From the NCBI GenBank assembly GCA_021201295.1, contig JAJQFE010000023.1:124001-188000 (forward strand): a stretch of DNA of 64,000 nt, given 5' to 3'. Positions within the stretch are counted from its first letter, which is position 1. Every line of letters begins with the position of its first letter. This stretch comes from Tannerellaceae bacterium (GTDB lineage: Bacteria > Bacteroidota > Bacteroidia > Bacteroidales > Tannerellaceae). Positions 40,230 to 50,163 of the stretch are shown here, in pieces. The translations under genes and the position numbers were made by a program. The notes beneath the pieces are model-generated. The model was not told the DNA's origin and did no database searches. It saw only the letters and a program-made list of their open reading frames with translations.

Positions 40230-40937
40230 TTATTTCATGGGAACTTCTATGAGTAATACAAAAGCAGCTGTCCTTGCTTCTATAGTTACACTGGTTGTTT
40301 CACTGAATCCTGCTCCGTCTCTCGGATGAAGAAGAGTGGTTTCCGCCAGTATTTCCCCTTCAATTACAAAAACATAGACTCCTGTCTGACTGCTGTGTAG
40401 AATATATTCCTGTCTGATGCCGGCCGTTAACCTACCTAATGAAAACCAGGCGTCCTGTGCTATAGAGGCCGGAGCGTCTCCATCCGGAGAAATAATCAGC
40501 GCTAACTGGTTTTGTTTCAGTCGGGGACGTATATTGTAACTTTTATAATGAGGAGGTGTATTTTCTTTTCTGGGAAAAACCCATATCTGGAGAAATTGCA
40601 GGCTTTCATCCGGGCTGTCATTATATTCACTATGGAAGATCCCGGTACCTGCACTCATTACCTGGATATCTCCCGGAGTAATCACTTCGCTGTTTTTGAT
40701 ACTATCTCCGTGGCGTAAATATCCTTTTAAAGGGATAGAAATGACTTCCATATTTTTATGTTGATGCATGCCAAATCCTTCCTGTGGTGCTAGCGTATCA
40801 TCGTTTAACACCCGTAACATGCCAAACCGGATCCGTTCCAGATTATAGTAATCAGCAAAACTGAAGGTATGATAGGTTTTAAGCCAGCCATGATGTGCAA
40901 ATCCACGGGTTTCTGCTCTGTCAACAATTACTTTCAT
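40230..40937 (-). CDS. Pirin-family cupin protein (YhaK-like)
   Basis: 235 residues. Signature start DRAETRGFAHHGWLKTYHTFSFADY and metal-binding cupin motif GFGMHQHKNMEVISI, then MSAGTGIFHSEYN. Pirins act as quercetinases or redox-sensitive regulators; the role here is unknown. Intact, single gene. Confidence 0.93.
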   Translation of the reverse strand: MKVIVDRAETRGFAHHGWLKTYHTFSFADYYNLERIRFGMLRVLNDDTLAPQEGFGMHQHKNMEVISIPLKGYLRHGDSIKNSEVITPGDIQVMSAGTGIFHSEYNDSPDESLQFLQIWVFPRKENTPPHYKSYNIRPRLKQNQLALIISPDGDAPASIAQDAWFSLGRLTAGIRQEYILHSSQTGVYVFVIEGEILAETTLLHPRDGAGFSETTSVTIEARTAAFVLLIEVPMK

Positions 40938-41093
40938 CTAAACCAGGTATTTGGGATTTTTGTATATATACAGTTCTAACAGATCTCTGTTATTTATTTT
41001 TTAAACACTCGGATTTTGTGAAAGGTTTATTAAAAGAGGAGTTCTTTGCCAGTGTCGCTTTCAGTTATAGGTATGGAAAAAATCTCTAAACCA

Positions 41094-41123
41094 TATATTT
41101 GTCAGTAGAAATGATTAATTTTG
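41094..41123 (+). promoter_or_regulatory. Possible guaB promoter elements
   Basis: Two -7-like boxes, TATATTTG (41094-41101) and TAATTTTG (41116-41123), lie before the ATG at 41159. Neither has a perfect -33 at standard spacing. Both fall within the upstream extension of the frame, so the first in-frame start at 41099 is unlikely. Confidence 0.45.
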
Positions 41124-41158
41124 CACGATTAAACTTTTATCAAGTAAAAATTAATCAT

Positions 41159-42652
41159 ATGGCAATTTACTTAAACGATGTTTCAAGAACCTTTGGAGAA
41201 TATTTACTTATCCCCGGGCTTACTACGAAAGAATGTGTTCCCTCCAATGTGTCTTTGAAAACTCCCCTTGTGAAGCATCCGGTAGGGGAAAAGTCAGCAA
41301 TCGAACTTAATATTCCATTTGTATCCGCTATCATGCAGTCTGTTTCAGGTCCGGAACTGGCCATAGAACTCGCTCGTAATGGCGGACTTTCTTTTATATT
41401 CGGTTCCCAGTCGATTGATAGCCAGGCAGATATGGTTCGTAAGGTGAAGAAATTCAAAGCAGGCTTTGTTATAAGTGACTCTAACCTGACTCCGGATAAT
41501 ACGTTGGCAGATGTAATTGCTATGGTAAAAAGAACCGGTCATAATACCTTAGGTATAACAGCAGATGGAACTCCGAATGGAAAATTGCTGGGATTAGTAA
41601 CCAGCCGTGATTACCGGGCAGAGAAAGATAATCATGATATGAAAGTCCGGGATTTTATGACTTCCTTTGAGGACCTGATCTATGGAGAAGTGGGTATGAC
41701 ACTTTCTGAAGCAAACCAGAAACTATGGAAGCATAAATTAAATACATTGCCTATTATTGATAAAGACCAGAATCTTGCCTATTTTGTTTTTCGCAAAGAC
41801 TATGACAGCCACCGGGAAAATCCGTATGAATTATCCGGTTCAGATAAGAAATTATCAGTAGGTGCAGGGATTAATACACGCGATTATAAAGAGCGGGTTC
41901 CTGCTTTAGTGGAAGCGGGAGTTGATGTCCTTTGTATAGATTCTTCAGACGGATATTCCGAATGGCAATATGACACCCTGACCTGGATTAAGCAGACGTA
42001 TGGAAATAAAGTTTTGGTAGGCGCAGGCAATGTAGTCGACAAAGAAGGATTTGAATACCTGGTGAATGCTGGTGCTGACTTTGTCAAAGTGGGTATTGGT
42101 GGTGGATCTATCTGTATTACCCGGGAACAGAAAGGGATCGGCCGTGGCCAGGCAACCGCTTTGATTGATGTGGCTCAGGCACGGGATGAATATATGAAAA
42201 AAACAGGGATGTATATACCCATTTGTAGTGACGGAGGATTGGTCCATGACTACCATATGGTACTTGCCCTGGCTATGGGAGCTGACTTCCTGATGATGGG
42301 ACGTTATTTTGCCCGGTTTGATGAATCACCTACCAAGAAATTACGTATCGGAGGAAATTACGTAAAAGAATATTGGGGAGAGGGGTCTAACCGTGCTCAG
42401 AACTGGCAGCGTTATGATATGGGAGGAACAGAAAACCTGAAATTCGAAGAGGGGGTAGATAGTTATGTGCCATATGCCGGAAAAATGAAAGATAATTTAC
42501 GGATCACATTAGGTAAAATGAAAGCTACTATGTGTAGTTGTGGTTCCGTATCTATTCCAGGATTACAAAAAGATGCCAAGATTACCCTCGTATCTTCTAC
42601 CAGTATCGTGGAAGGAGGGGCACATGATGTGATATTAAAAGAACAAAGCTAA
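41159..42652 (+). CDS. guaB: Inosine-5'-monophosphate dehydrogenase of the trichomonad-like type
   Basis: 497 residues; oxidises IMP to XMP in GTP synthesis. TIM-barrel with an inserted CBS pair (about 100-215: [33 protein letters not shown]). Catalytic Cys loop is [20 protein letters not shown], not the usual GPGSICTTR, and the flap carries the Arg-Tyr pair in NWQRYDMGG. From recall, these segments and the start [16 protein letters not shown] closely match the Tritrichomonas foetus enzyme (which begins ...[21 protein letters not shown]). The C-terminus ends [13 protein letters not shown] terminator and tRNA-Phe follow. Confidence 0.95.
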   Translation: MAIYLNDVSRTFGEYLLIPGLTTKECVPSNVSLKTPLVKHPVGEKSAIELNIPFVSAIMQSVSGPELAIELARNGGLSFIFGSQSIDSQADMVRKVKKFKAGFVISDSNLTPDNTLADVIAMVKRTGHNTLGITADGTPNGKLLGLVTSRDYRAEKDNHDMKVRDFMTSFEDLIYGEVGMTLSEANQKLWKHKLNTLPIIDKDQNLAYFVFRKDYDSHRENPYELSGSDKKLSVGAGINTRDYKERVPALVEAGVDVLCIDSSDGYSEWQYDTLTWIKQTYGNKVLVGAGNVVDKEGFEYLVNAGADFVKVGIGGGSICITREQKGIGRGQATALIDVAQARDEYMKKTGMYIPICSDGGLVHDYHMVLALAMGADFLMMGRYFARFDESPTKKLRIGGNYVKEYWGEGSNRAQNWQRYDMGGTENLKFEEGVDSYVPYAGKMKDNLRITLGKMKATMCSCGSVSIPGLQKDAKITLVSSTSIVEGGAHDVILKEQS

Positions 42653-42672
42653 TACAGAGATAAATACCTTTC

Positions 42673-42699
42673 GCCCGGTTTATTAAACCGGGCTTTTTT
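42673..42699 (+). terminator. guaB terminator
   Basis: GCCCGGTTT (42673-42681)/AAACCGGGC (42685-42693), then TTTTTT. Confidence 0.9.
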
Positions 42700-42764
42700 A
42701 TGTTTTCTATCCGGTAAAAGGAAAAAATAAAATTCCTTTTTTTCGCAAAAACCTGCATGAATGC

Positions 42765-42794
42765 TTGCAGATTTAAAAAAACTACATATCTTTG
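42765..42794 (+). promoter_or_regulatory. tRNA-Phe promoter
   Basis: TTG (42765-42767), 19 nt, TATCTTTG (42787-42794), 19 nt before the tRNA. Confidence 0.7.
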
Positions 42795-42813
42795 CACCCG
42801 TAATGAAAACGAT

Positions 42814-42886
42814 GGTGCCATAGCTCAGTTGGTAGAGCAAAGGACTGAAAATCCTTGTGTCCCCGGTTCGATTCCTGGTGGCACCA
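42814..42886 (+). tRNA. tRNA-Phe (anticodon GAA)
   Basis: Acceptor GGTGCCA pairs with TGGCACC; anticodon loop CTGAAAA; T-arm CCCCGGTTCGATTCCTGG; discriminator A. Own promoter and terminator. No integrase or duplicated 3' end is seen nearby. Confidence 0.95.
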
Positions 42887-42910
42887 CTTACAAAAAGCGA
42901 AATGTGATGC

Positions 42911-42946
42911 AAATCCCTAAACTTCTTTGAAGTTTAGGGATTTTTG
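42911..42946 (+). terminator. tRNA-Phe terminator
   Basis: AAATCCCTAAACTTC pairs perfectly with GAAGTTTAGGGATTT around a TTT loop, then TTTTTG. Confidence 0.9.
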
Positions 42947-43370
42947 TTTTCTATGGATAAGTCAAATAAGGGGTTTTAGAGCAAATTACACATCCTTATT
43001 CATGGGACTAAAATTAAAGTAGAAAAAGTCCCACAACTGACCGCTTACTTCTTTCTTTTACAGTTTGTTGTGCTATTTTATATAGGCAAGCTTTTTTAAT
43101 TGATTTTATAGGCTCTTTCCGGATGCTTATACAGTAACCTTTGTCTGAAGCTACTTGATCTTTTATTTGTACAAACAGTACTTTTTTCCGAACATACTTA
43201 CTCGTTTTACCTTCATGTACAGGCTCTTTTTGGGTATAAAGAGCTTGTGTAAGGAGTAAAAGTAGCAGAGGTATAGATGATAAAGAGGTTGTATCTTTAT
43301 AGAAATATATAAGTAGCTTTCCCGCTAAAATTTATCTGGTGGAATTTCTTCCGGTAGGAAAAGCTATTTT
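42947..43370. other. Gene-poor stretch before the sigma factor
   Basis: No intact gene. The minus strand contains the possible degraded exported peptide described separately; the plus strand shows nothing until the sigma-factor promoter. Confidence 0.4.
43014..43333 (-). pseudogene. Possible degraded small exported protein
   Basis: An uninterrupted minus-strand frame of about 105 codons with a signal-peptide-like stretch (SSIPLLLLLLTQALYTQKE) followed by a Lys-rich domain (HEGKTSKYVRKKVLFVQIKD). There is no ATG, GTG or TTG start before the hydrophobic part; the frame opens directly after a TAA at about 43335. It could be a gene that has lost its start or chance. No family recognised. Confidence 0.25.
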
Positions 43371-43374
43371 TACC

Positions 43375-43402
43375 TTGTATATCAATTTTTTATTTATATT
43401 TG
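43375..43402 (+). promoter_or_regulatory. Promoter of the sigma-factor gene
   Basis: TTG (43375-43377), 17 nt, TATATTTG (43395-43402). Predicted transcription start at about 43409. Confidence 0.65.
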
Positions 43403-43478
43403 GCTACTATACACATAATTGAGTAACAACGGTTTGGATGAAAAACGCTGATGACAGGGAAAGAGCACTGGTGAAAAA

Positions 43479-44033
43479 ATGATCCGGGATGATGAGGCAG
43501 CTTTCTGTAAATTATATGCTATGTATAAAGACAGATTGCTTTACTTTTCTATGAAATTCATAAAATCCAGAGAGTTTGCTGAAGATGTATTTCAGGATGC
43601 ATTTGCCTCTGTCTGGCAAAACCGCAGGTTTCTGAATCCTGACTCTCCTTTTGCTCCCTATATTTATACCATTATTAAAAACCGTATCCTGAACTTATTG
43701 GGAGGGATAGAAAAAGAACAGGAATTAAAGAAAATCATTATACGTTCATCTTTAGATCATGCAGAGGAAACCGAACATGCGATTGTTGACAAAGACCTGA
43801 ATGACTTAGTGAAAAAGGCACTGGAACAGTTAACTCCCCGGCAACGGAAAGTCTTTGAAATGAGCCGTAACCAATTAAAGTCCCATAAAGAAATTGCTGA
43901 AGAGCTACAGATCTCTGTTTTTACAGTGCAGCAACATATCTCTGCTTCTTTAAAAGTAATCCGTACCTTTTTAATTAAGTATGCCGGTGTACATGCGGAT
44001 ATTCTACTTCTTTTGATCTGTCTCCATAATTAA
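43479..44033 (+). CDS. ECF-type RNA polymerase sigma factor (start uncertain)
   Basis: 184 residues from ATG 43479. Region 2 (EAAFCKLYAMYKDRLLYF; FAEDVFQDAFASVW) and region 4 (LTPRQRKVFEMSRNQLKSHKEI) are complete. Belongs to the Bacteroidetes SigW-like group paired with FecR anti-sigma factors. An ATG at 43438, well placed after the promoter, opens a 14-codon frame (MKNADDRERALVKK) that stops at TGA overlapping the ATG at 43479 in a six-A run. With seven A residues the two would fuse into the family-typical N-terminus. So it is either a frameshift or a coupled leader peptide. Controls the downstream susCD genes. Confidence 0.88.
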   Translation: MIRDDEAAFCKLYAMYKDRLLYFSMKFIKSREFAEDVFQDAFASVWQNRRFLNPDSPFAPYIYTIIKNRILNLLGGIEKEQELKKIIIRSSLDHAEETEHAIVDKDLNDLVKKALEQLTPRQRKVFEMSRNQLKSHKEIAEELQISVFTVQQHISASLKVIRTFLIKYAGVHADILLLLICLHN

Positions 44034-44121
44034 AAAAAGTTAATTGTATAACAGATGTGTTTCTACTTTCTGTATTGTATATACAGACAGGAAACCTATT
44101 GTTTCCTAAATGGAATAAAGT

Positions 44122-45108
44122 ATGGAAAACACACGGGTATCCTATATATTTACTTTGATCCGCAGGTATACACAGAATGTATACAGCAAGCAGGAAGCTG
44201 AAGAGTTTCTGGATTCTCTTCATACCCAACAAAAGAAATTAGTGGAAGAAGAGATGGATCACGTATGGGAAGAAACGCTTTGGATAGATTCTTTATGTGG
44301 AAGTTCAGAGAAGCATAAAGAAGAAGCCAGAAGATTATTAAAACGGATAAATAAAAAGGAACAAAAACTTGTTATTCGTCCTTTCCTGAAATATGCAGCC
44401 GCTATTGTTATATTCCTCATGGCAGGTCTGACTTACTTTCTGTTACCTGACAAGGAAAAAGAATTGCAGGCCAGAAACATGGTAATAGAAACCCGGCAGG
44501 GAGAATGGAAATCCTTATACTTACCAGATGGCACTCATATTACCCTGAATGCTTGTACGCGCCTGGTTTACCCTGAAAAATTTGTTACAACGGAACGAAA
44601 GATCGAGATAGATGGTGAAGCCTTCTTAGATGTATATGCAGATGCAGAAAAGCCATTTATTATTCATACACAAACAATGGATGTGAAAGTGTTAGGTACC
44701 TCTTTCAATATAAAAGCTTACGAAACGGATGAACAACTGAGTGTAAGCGTAAAAAGCGGTAAAGTAAGTATCTCCTTACCGGAAGCTGTTTTCTCTTTGG
44801 TTGCCAATGAAGAGCTGATCTGGGACAAGGAAAGTGACGAGTTTTATAAAAACAAACAAAACATCCATCAGGCTATTTCCTGGATACATGGAGGACTCTA
44901 TTTTAACCGAACACCTATCGGAGCGGTAGTACGGGAATTACAACGTATATATGATAAACAAATTCTATTTGAAGAAGGGGTAAATATCAAAGAATATATA
45001 TATGGCGCACATGAAAATAAAAGTCTTGAGTCTGTCTTAACATCCATTCAATATACAACCGGTATACAATACAGGAAAGAGAACGAGGTATTTATCCTGT
45101 ACAAATAA
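44122..45108 (+). CDS. FecR-type anti-sigma factor
   Basis: 328 residues. Cytoplasmic N-terminal domain, single membrane helix (YAAAIVIFLMAGLTYFLL, about 93-110), periplasmic FecR domain (ETRQGEWKSLYLPDGTHITLNA; GEAFLDV; VKVLGTSFNIKAY), and C-terminal STN-like domain (GLYFNRTPIGAVVRELQRIYD). Holds the sigma factor until the SusC-like transducer signals glycan binding. Next gene after the sigma factor. Confidence 0.95.
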   Translation: MENTRVSYIFTLIRRYTQNVYSKQEAEEFLDSLHTQQKKLVEEEMDHVWEETLWIDSLCGSSEKHKEEARRLLKRINKKEQKLVIRPFLKYAAAIVIFLMAGLTYFLLPDKEKELQARNMVIETRQGEWKSLYLPDGTHITLNACTRLVYPEKFVTTERKIEIDGEAFLDVYADAEKPFIIHTQTMDVKVLGTSFNIKAYETDEQLSVSVKSGKVSISLPEAVFSLVANEELIWDKESDEFYKNKQNIHQAISWIHGGLYFNRTPIGAVVRELQRIYDKQILFEEGVNIKEYIYGAHENKSLESVLTSIQYTTGIQYRKENEVFILYK

Positions 45109-45165
45109 ATCAACTAATAACTTTAAATCAATTATGACACCATGAATAACACTTCCTGAAAAAAG

Positions 45166-45194
45166 AAAAGGAAGATCCAAAGGATCTTCCTTTT
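45166..45194 (+). terminator. Hairpin between anti-sigma and susC genes
   Basis: AAAAGGAAGATCC (45166-45178) pairs perfectly with GGATCTTCCTTTT (45182-45194). It separates the regulators from the transport genes. Confidence 0.85.
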
Positions 45195-45293
45195 CAAAAT
45201 CTCATTCCAGGTATTGTCTAACGTCCCTTTCAGACAATTCCTGAATAGTTGCTTACATGTAAATAAATTGAAACAACCCTAAAAAACAAAGGT

Positions 45294-48200
45294 ATGAACT
45301 TCCTTATATTAAAAAAAATATCAGGCTTTGTTTTGTCTTCCTTTTTGTTTTTTTTTGCAATTGGTATACAACCTGTTATTGCACAAAAAAACGGAGAAAA
45401 GAAGATATCTATACAAGCCACTAACCAATCTGTAGAAAACGTATTAAAAGAACTGTCCCGGAAAACAGACTTAAAATTCTTTTATGGTGAAACTGTTATC
45501 CATTCCAGCGATAAAATTTCTTTGCAAATCGAGAATCAGCCGTTAGACGAAATACTGAAAGAGATTACCCATCAGACATCCTTTGAGTTTTTCCGTGAAG
45601 ACAATACCATTACAGTGGTAATTAAACAAAATGCAGCCATGCAGGAAGCTGTCGGGCGTAAGATTAAAGGTACGGTTATCGATGAAACCGGTGAGCCTGT
45701 AGTGGGCGCTAATGTGGTTGCCACCCAATCCAACAGAGGAACTATTACAGATGTCAACTGTGAATTTGAAGTGGAAATAACAGCCGATGAACCGCTGAAG
45801 ATTTCCTATATCGGCTACACAGATAAAATAGTACGTACCGCTAACCAGCAACTGTTCCACATTCAGCTGGAAGAAGATGCACAGGCGCTGGAAGAGGTCG
45901 TAATTGTCGGTTATGGTACACAGAAGAAAGTAAACCTGACAGGTGCTATCACTACTGTGGATGCTAAAAAACTGGAAAACCGTCCGATCACCAATGCTAC
46001 ACAGGCATTACAGGGTGCCCAGGGATTATACGTCAATCAGGCAGGAGGGCAACCCGGTAGTGAAGGGGCTACCATTCATATCCGTGGAGTCGGTACACTG
46101 AATAATAATGATCCGCTTATCCTGGTAGATGGGATTGAATATTCGCTGGATGCCATTAACCCGAATGATATAGAAAGTATTACCGTCTTAAAAGATGCTG
46201 CTTCGTCCGCTATTTATGGCTCCCGTGCAGCTAATGGAGTGGTGTTGGTTACCACGAAAGGTGCTAAAAAGGGTGAGTTTTCTGTCGAATACAATAATTA
46301 TTTCGGGGCTCAGCGGGCTACCTACCTGCCCCGGATGGTATACGATCCGGTTACATTTATGGAATATCGTAACCAGGCACAACGGAATGAAGGTTCACTG
46401 ACGGTAGATTACTCTGACGAATTAATTGCGGAATATAAAGAAGGTATGAAAACAGATGCGTATACCTATCCTTCTAATAACTGGATGGATATTATGTTTA
46501 ATGATGCGTTTATTATGGAACATAATGTAAGGTTCTCTGCCGGTAATGAGAAGTATATGTATGCCTTATCTGTAGGATACCTGCAACAGGATAGAGTACT
46601 CCGGGGAACAGATGCACAAAAATATACGATTTCATATAATTCACGCGCTTTTATCAATGACCGGCTGACCATCGGCAATAGCATGCATGTCCTTTACAAT
46701 GTCTCCAACCAACCGGCTGCCGGTGTGGCAAACCTGATGGAAATGACATTTAAAGCTTCTCCTTTCCATCCAACCTATCTGGAAGGTGGCCGTTATGCGG
46801 ATACCTTTATCCGTACACCGGGACACAATGTATACCGGCATCCGCTGGCACTGGCAGATGAAGGGGAGAATCAGACAAAAAACCAACAGATCCTCCTTCA
46901 TATAAATGCGGAATATAAATTACCCTGGAATATTAACTATAAACTGAATCTGGGGGTTAATAAAAAAGACTATCTGCAATCCATATTTGTGCCTCAGGTG
47001 TATAAATACCAGGTAAAAACCTTAGAAGCGAAACAGATCAATTTCAATGGTATGCCTCAGAAGGCTTATAAAAAGGATACCAATGATATGGATAAAACGT
47101 TGTTTATGACTTTCGACTGGCAACATACGTTTCAGTCAGACCATTACCTGACCTTACTGGGCGGATATAGTTATGAAGATTTCAATACCAGTTGGTTCAG
47201 TGCTCAGAATGAAGAATTCTTAGGTAACGGGCTGACTGAATTAGATGCAGGGTCGGCTAATCCTGCCGTAGAAGGAACATCCGGTAAATCTGTTTTGATG
47301 TCTTATTTCGGAAGAGCGAATTATGATTACCAGAGTAAATACTTAGTAGAGGCCAACTTCCGATATGACGGTTCATCCCGTTTTGCTAAAGGAAACCGTT
47401 GGGGATTATTCCCCTCTTTTTCTGCCGGATGGAGAATCAGTGAAGAAGGGTTTATGGCAGGTATGGATTGGCTGGATAACTTAAAATTCAGAGGTTCATG
47501 GGGGCAACTCGGGAACGAACGCATTGATATGTTCCGGTATGTGGATTTAATAGATTTAGGATATATCTATCCATTTAACGGAATCGTTACCTCCGGAGCT
47601 GCTGTCGTTAATTACAATGATCCGGATATTACCTGGGAAACAACAACCATGTCTAACCTGGCTGTAGATGCAACGTTTCTGAATGGAAAATTAGATTTCT
47701 CATTTGAACTGTTCCACAAACGTACAACAGATATTTTAGCTACCGTAGAATTACCCCAGCAGGTCGGCTCCTTAGGAGGACCTATACAAAATATCGGTAC
47801 GGTAGTAAACAAAGGGCTGGAAGTTGCCCTGGCACACCGGAATACGATCAGGGATTTCCGTTATGGTGTCTCCGGTAGTATGACCCTGTTGAAAAACCGG
47901 ATCACCGACCTGAGGGGAGAAACATATATTGACGGGCGATTTATACGACAGGAAGGTGCCTCTATCGATTCCTATTACATGTTACATGCTATCGGTATTT
48001 TCCAGTCACAGGAAGAGATTGATAATAGTCCTTTCCAGACGGCCGACACCAAACCCGGTTACCTGAAATTTAAAGATGTGGATGGAGACGGTAAAATTAC
48101 AGATGCGGACCGCAAAATTGTAGGCTCCAGTATTCCTCCCCTGACGTACAGTTTCACGATTAACCTGGGATATAAAAACGTAGATCTCTCTATGTTTTTC

Positions 48201-48623
48201 CAGGGCGTACAGGGGCTCTATTCGTATGGTGACCAGATCTGTGCCACACCATTCTGGTTTGGCTGCGGACTACCTGTAGACTGGGTGGATAATTCCTGGA
48301 CACCGGAGCGGGGTACCAGTGCCACCCTACCTATTTTAACCACATATGAAGGTGCTCAGAATGAGAACTTCCGTGCTAATAGTTTCTGGTTGAGGAATTG
48401 TTCTTATTTGCGTATGAAAAATATCCAGCTTACTTACAATGTACCTTCCCATATACTCCGGAAAGCAGGTATTAAAAAGATGAAAGTATTTGTGAACGGG
48501 GCAAATTTATTGACTTTTTCACCGATGAATGATTTTGACCCGGAGAAAAATATATCCGGAGGTAACTGGTATGAATATCCTTCTGTGAAGTCAGTGACAG
48601 GGGGAATGAATATAACTTTTTAA
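45294..48623 (+). CDS. SusC-like TonB-dependent transporter with N-terminal signalling domain
   Basis: 1109 residues. Signal peptide, then an STN domain (ISIQATNQSVENVLKELSRK, about 35-110) that contacts FecR, a carboxypeptidase-like regulatory domain (GTVIDETGEPVVGANVV), the TonB box and plug (LEEVVIVGYGTQKKVNLTGA; LVDGIEYSLDAINPNDIESI), and the 22-strand barrel ending GGMNITF. It imports oligosaccharides in partnership with the SusD-like lipoprotein. The STN domain matches the adjacent sigma/FecR pair. Confidence 0.97.
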   Translation: MNFLILKKISGFVLSSFLFFFAIGIQPVIAQKNGEKKISIQATNQSVENVLKELSRKTDLKFFYGETVIHSSDKISLQIENQPLDEILKEITHQTSFEFFREDNTITVVIKQNAAMQEAVGRKIKGTVIDETGEPVVGANVVATQSNRGTITDVNCEFEVEITADEPLKISYIGYTDKIVRTANQQLFHIQLEEDAQALEEVVIVGYGTQKKVNLTGAITTVDAKKLENRPITNATQALQGAQGLYVNQAGGQPGSEGATIHIRGVGTLNNNDPLILVDGIEYSLDAINPNDIESITVLKDAASSAIYGSRAANGVVLVTTKGAKKGEFSVEYNNYFGAQRATYLPRMVYDPVTFMEYRNQAQRNEGSLTVDYSDELIAEYKEGMKTDAYTYPSNNWMDIMFNDAFIMEHNVRFSAGNEKYMYALSVGYLQQDRVLRGTDAQKYTISYNSRAFINDRLTIGNSMHVLYNVSNQPAAGVANLMEMTFKASPFHPTYLEGGRYADTFIRTPGHNVYRHPLALADEGENQTKNQQILLHINAEYKLPWNINYKLNLGVNKKDYLQSIFVPQVYKYQVKTLEAKQINFNGMPQKAYKKDTNDMDKTLFMTFDWQHTFQSDHYLTLLGGYSYEDFNTSWFSAQNEEFLGNGLTELDAGSANPAVEGTSGKSVLMSYFGRANYDYQSKYLVEANFRYDGSSRFAKGNRWGLFPSFSAGWRISEEGFMAGMDWLDNLKFRGSWGQLGNERIDMFRYVDLIDLGYIYPFNGIVTSGAAVVNYNDPDITWETTTMSNLAVDATFLNGKLDFSFELFHKRTTDILATVELPQQVGSLGGPIQNIGTVVNKGLEVALAHRNTIRDFRYGVSGSMTLLKNRITDLRGETYIDGRFIRQEGASIDSYYMLHAIGIFQSQEEIDNSPFQTADTKPGYLKFKDVDGDGKITDADRKIVGSSIPPLTYSFTINLGYKNVDLSMFFQGVQGLYSYGDQICATPFWFGCGLPVDWVDNSWTPERGTSATLPILTTYEGAQNENFRANSFWLRNCSYLRMKNIQLTYNVPSHILRKAGIKKMKVFVNGANLLTFSPMNDFDPEKNISGGNWYEYPSVKSVTGGMNITF

Positions 48624-48634
48624 AATATACCTTT

Positions 48635-50158
48635 ATGAAACGATCAATTCAGTATATAAGTATCATTCTGTTAGTAACAGTTTCAGGCTTTACTGCCTGT
48701 GATAGTTTGTTAGATGTAAACCCTACTGATCAGTATTCTGCTGATACCTTCTGGCAGACAGAAGCGCATGCTTCTGCCGGGCTAAGTGGCATATACAGGG
48801 TCCTGTTTAATTATTATTCAGGCACAGGGAATCATTTTATGGAATATGATATGGTGACTTCCAATGCCTATGCATACAATGAAGTGAATGGAACGGATGC
48901 GATTTCCAGAGGGGTTCACTTATCCAGTTCCGCTTTGATCACCAATTTATGGGAAATAGCCTACCGTGGAATAGGACGTGCCAATACTTTTCTGGATAAT
49001 ATGGAGAGCGTCCATATGGACGAAGAGCTGAAAAGAAGAATGGAAGGAGAAGCTAAATTCCTGCGCGCCTTTTATTATCAGTCCCTTGCAGATAAATTCG
49101 GGGGAGTACCTTTAATCCTGGAAACCCCGAATGCTGCAGAACATGCTTATCTGCCCCGGAATACAAAAGCAGAAGTGGTCGGCCAAATCCTACAAGACCT
49201 GACAGAAGCCGTAGCCATTTTACCGGTTAGTTATTCCGGGGCTGATCTGGGAAGGGCTACCAAAGGAGCAGCCCTTGCCCTGAAAGCACGTGTGTTGTTG
49301 TACAATGAACGGTGGATGGAAGCAGCCGCAGCAGCAAAAGAGGTGATGGATTTAAATATCTACGATCTGTTTGATAATTACCGTACTTTCTATAGTATAG
49401 ACAATAAATATAATAGTGAAGTGATTTTCAATATAGAAAGCCGCGACCCGGAGCAGTTAACCAATTTCGATCATAATATATATGTCCTCAACCGTCCTGC
49501 TCCTTTAAAAGAACTGGTAGACTGTTACCTGATGGATGACGGTACACCTATAACCGAGTCAGACAGGTATGATGCCTCTGATCCGTATGCAAACAGAGAT
49601 CCCCGGTTATTGATGACTATACGTTGTATGGGGTACCATTACAATGGGGCGGTCACTACCGCAGAAGATGTTCCTACTACCGGCTTTGGTATGAAAAAGT
49701 ATATTACCTATACAGATGATGAAAGAATATCCACAATAGCTGCTAACAAATCAGAGTTTAATCTGATTGTAATCCGTTTCGCAGAAGTATTATTAACCTA
49801 TGCAGAAGCCCGGAATGAAGCAGTAGGGCCGGATGCATCCGTCTATCAGGCAATCAATAGAATCCGTAAAAGACCCAGTGTCAATATGCCCGAAATTTCC
49901 GCCGGACTATCTCAGGATGAGATGCGTCAAGTAATCCGGTTGGAAAGAAGGATCGAACTGGCACTGGAAGGATTATACTATTCCGATATTTTGCGGTGGC
50001 GTACGGCGGAGATTGAAAATAACGGACCTGTCCACAATGCGGATGGGGTAGTGATTGCTGTACGTTCATTTAATAAAGACAGGGATTATTTATGGCCCAT
50101 CCCGTTCAATCAGATTGTGTTGAATCCGAATCTTGAGCAAAACCCTCATTGGGATTAA
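48635..50158 (+). CDS. SusD-like surface glycan-binding lipoprotein
   Basis: 507 residues. Lipobox GFTACD; family start CDSLLDVNPTDQYSADTFW; TPR-like helices (GEAKFLRAFYYQSLADKFGGVPL) and the RagB/SusD C-terminus (IRLERRIELALEGLYYSDILRW; YLWPIPFNQIVLNPNLEQNP). It caps the SusC barrel. 11 nt after susC, same operon. Confidence 0.96.
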   Translation: MKRSIQYISIILLVTVSGFTACDSLLDVNPTDQYSADTFWQTEAHASAGLSGIYRVLFNYYSGTGNHFMEYDMVTSNAYAYNEVNGTDAISRGVHLSSSALITNLWEIAYRGIGRANTFLDNMESVHMDEELKRRMEGEAKFLRAFYYQSLADKFGGVPLILETPNAAEHAYLPRNTKAEVVGQILQDLTEAVAILPVSYSGADLGRATKGAALALKARVLLYNERWMEAAAAAKEVMDLNIYDLFDNYRTFYSIDNKYNSEVIFNIESRDPEQLTNFDHNIYVLNRPAPLKELVDCYLMDDGTPITESDRYDASDPYANRDPRLLMTIRCMGYHYNGAVTTAEDVPTTGFGMKKYITYTDDERISTIAANKSEFNLIVIRFAEVLLTYAEARNEAVGPDASVYQAINRIRKRPSVNMPEISAGLSQDEMRQVIRLERRIELALEGLYYSDILRWRTAEIENNGPVHNADGVVIAVRSFNKDRDYLWPIPFNQIVLNPNLEQNPHWD

Positions 50159-50163
50159 AGACA

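Noticed and set aside
42814..42886. Integration site at tRNA-Phe
   Set aside because: No duplicated tRNA 3' end and no integrase were found within several kilobases.
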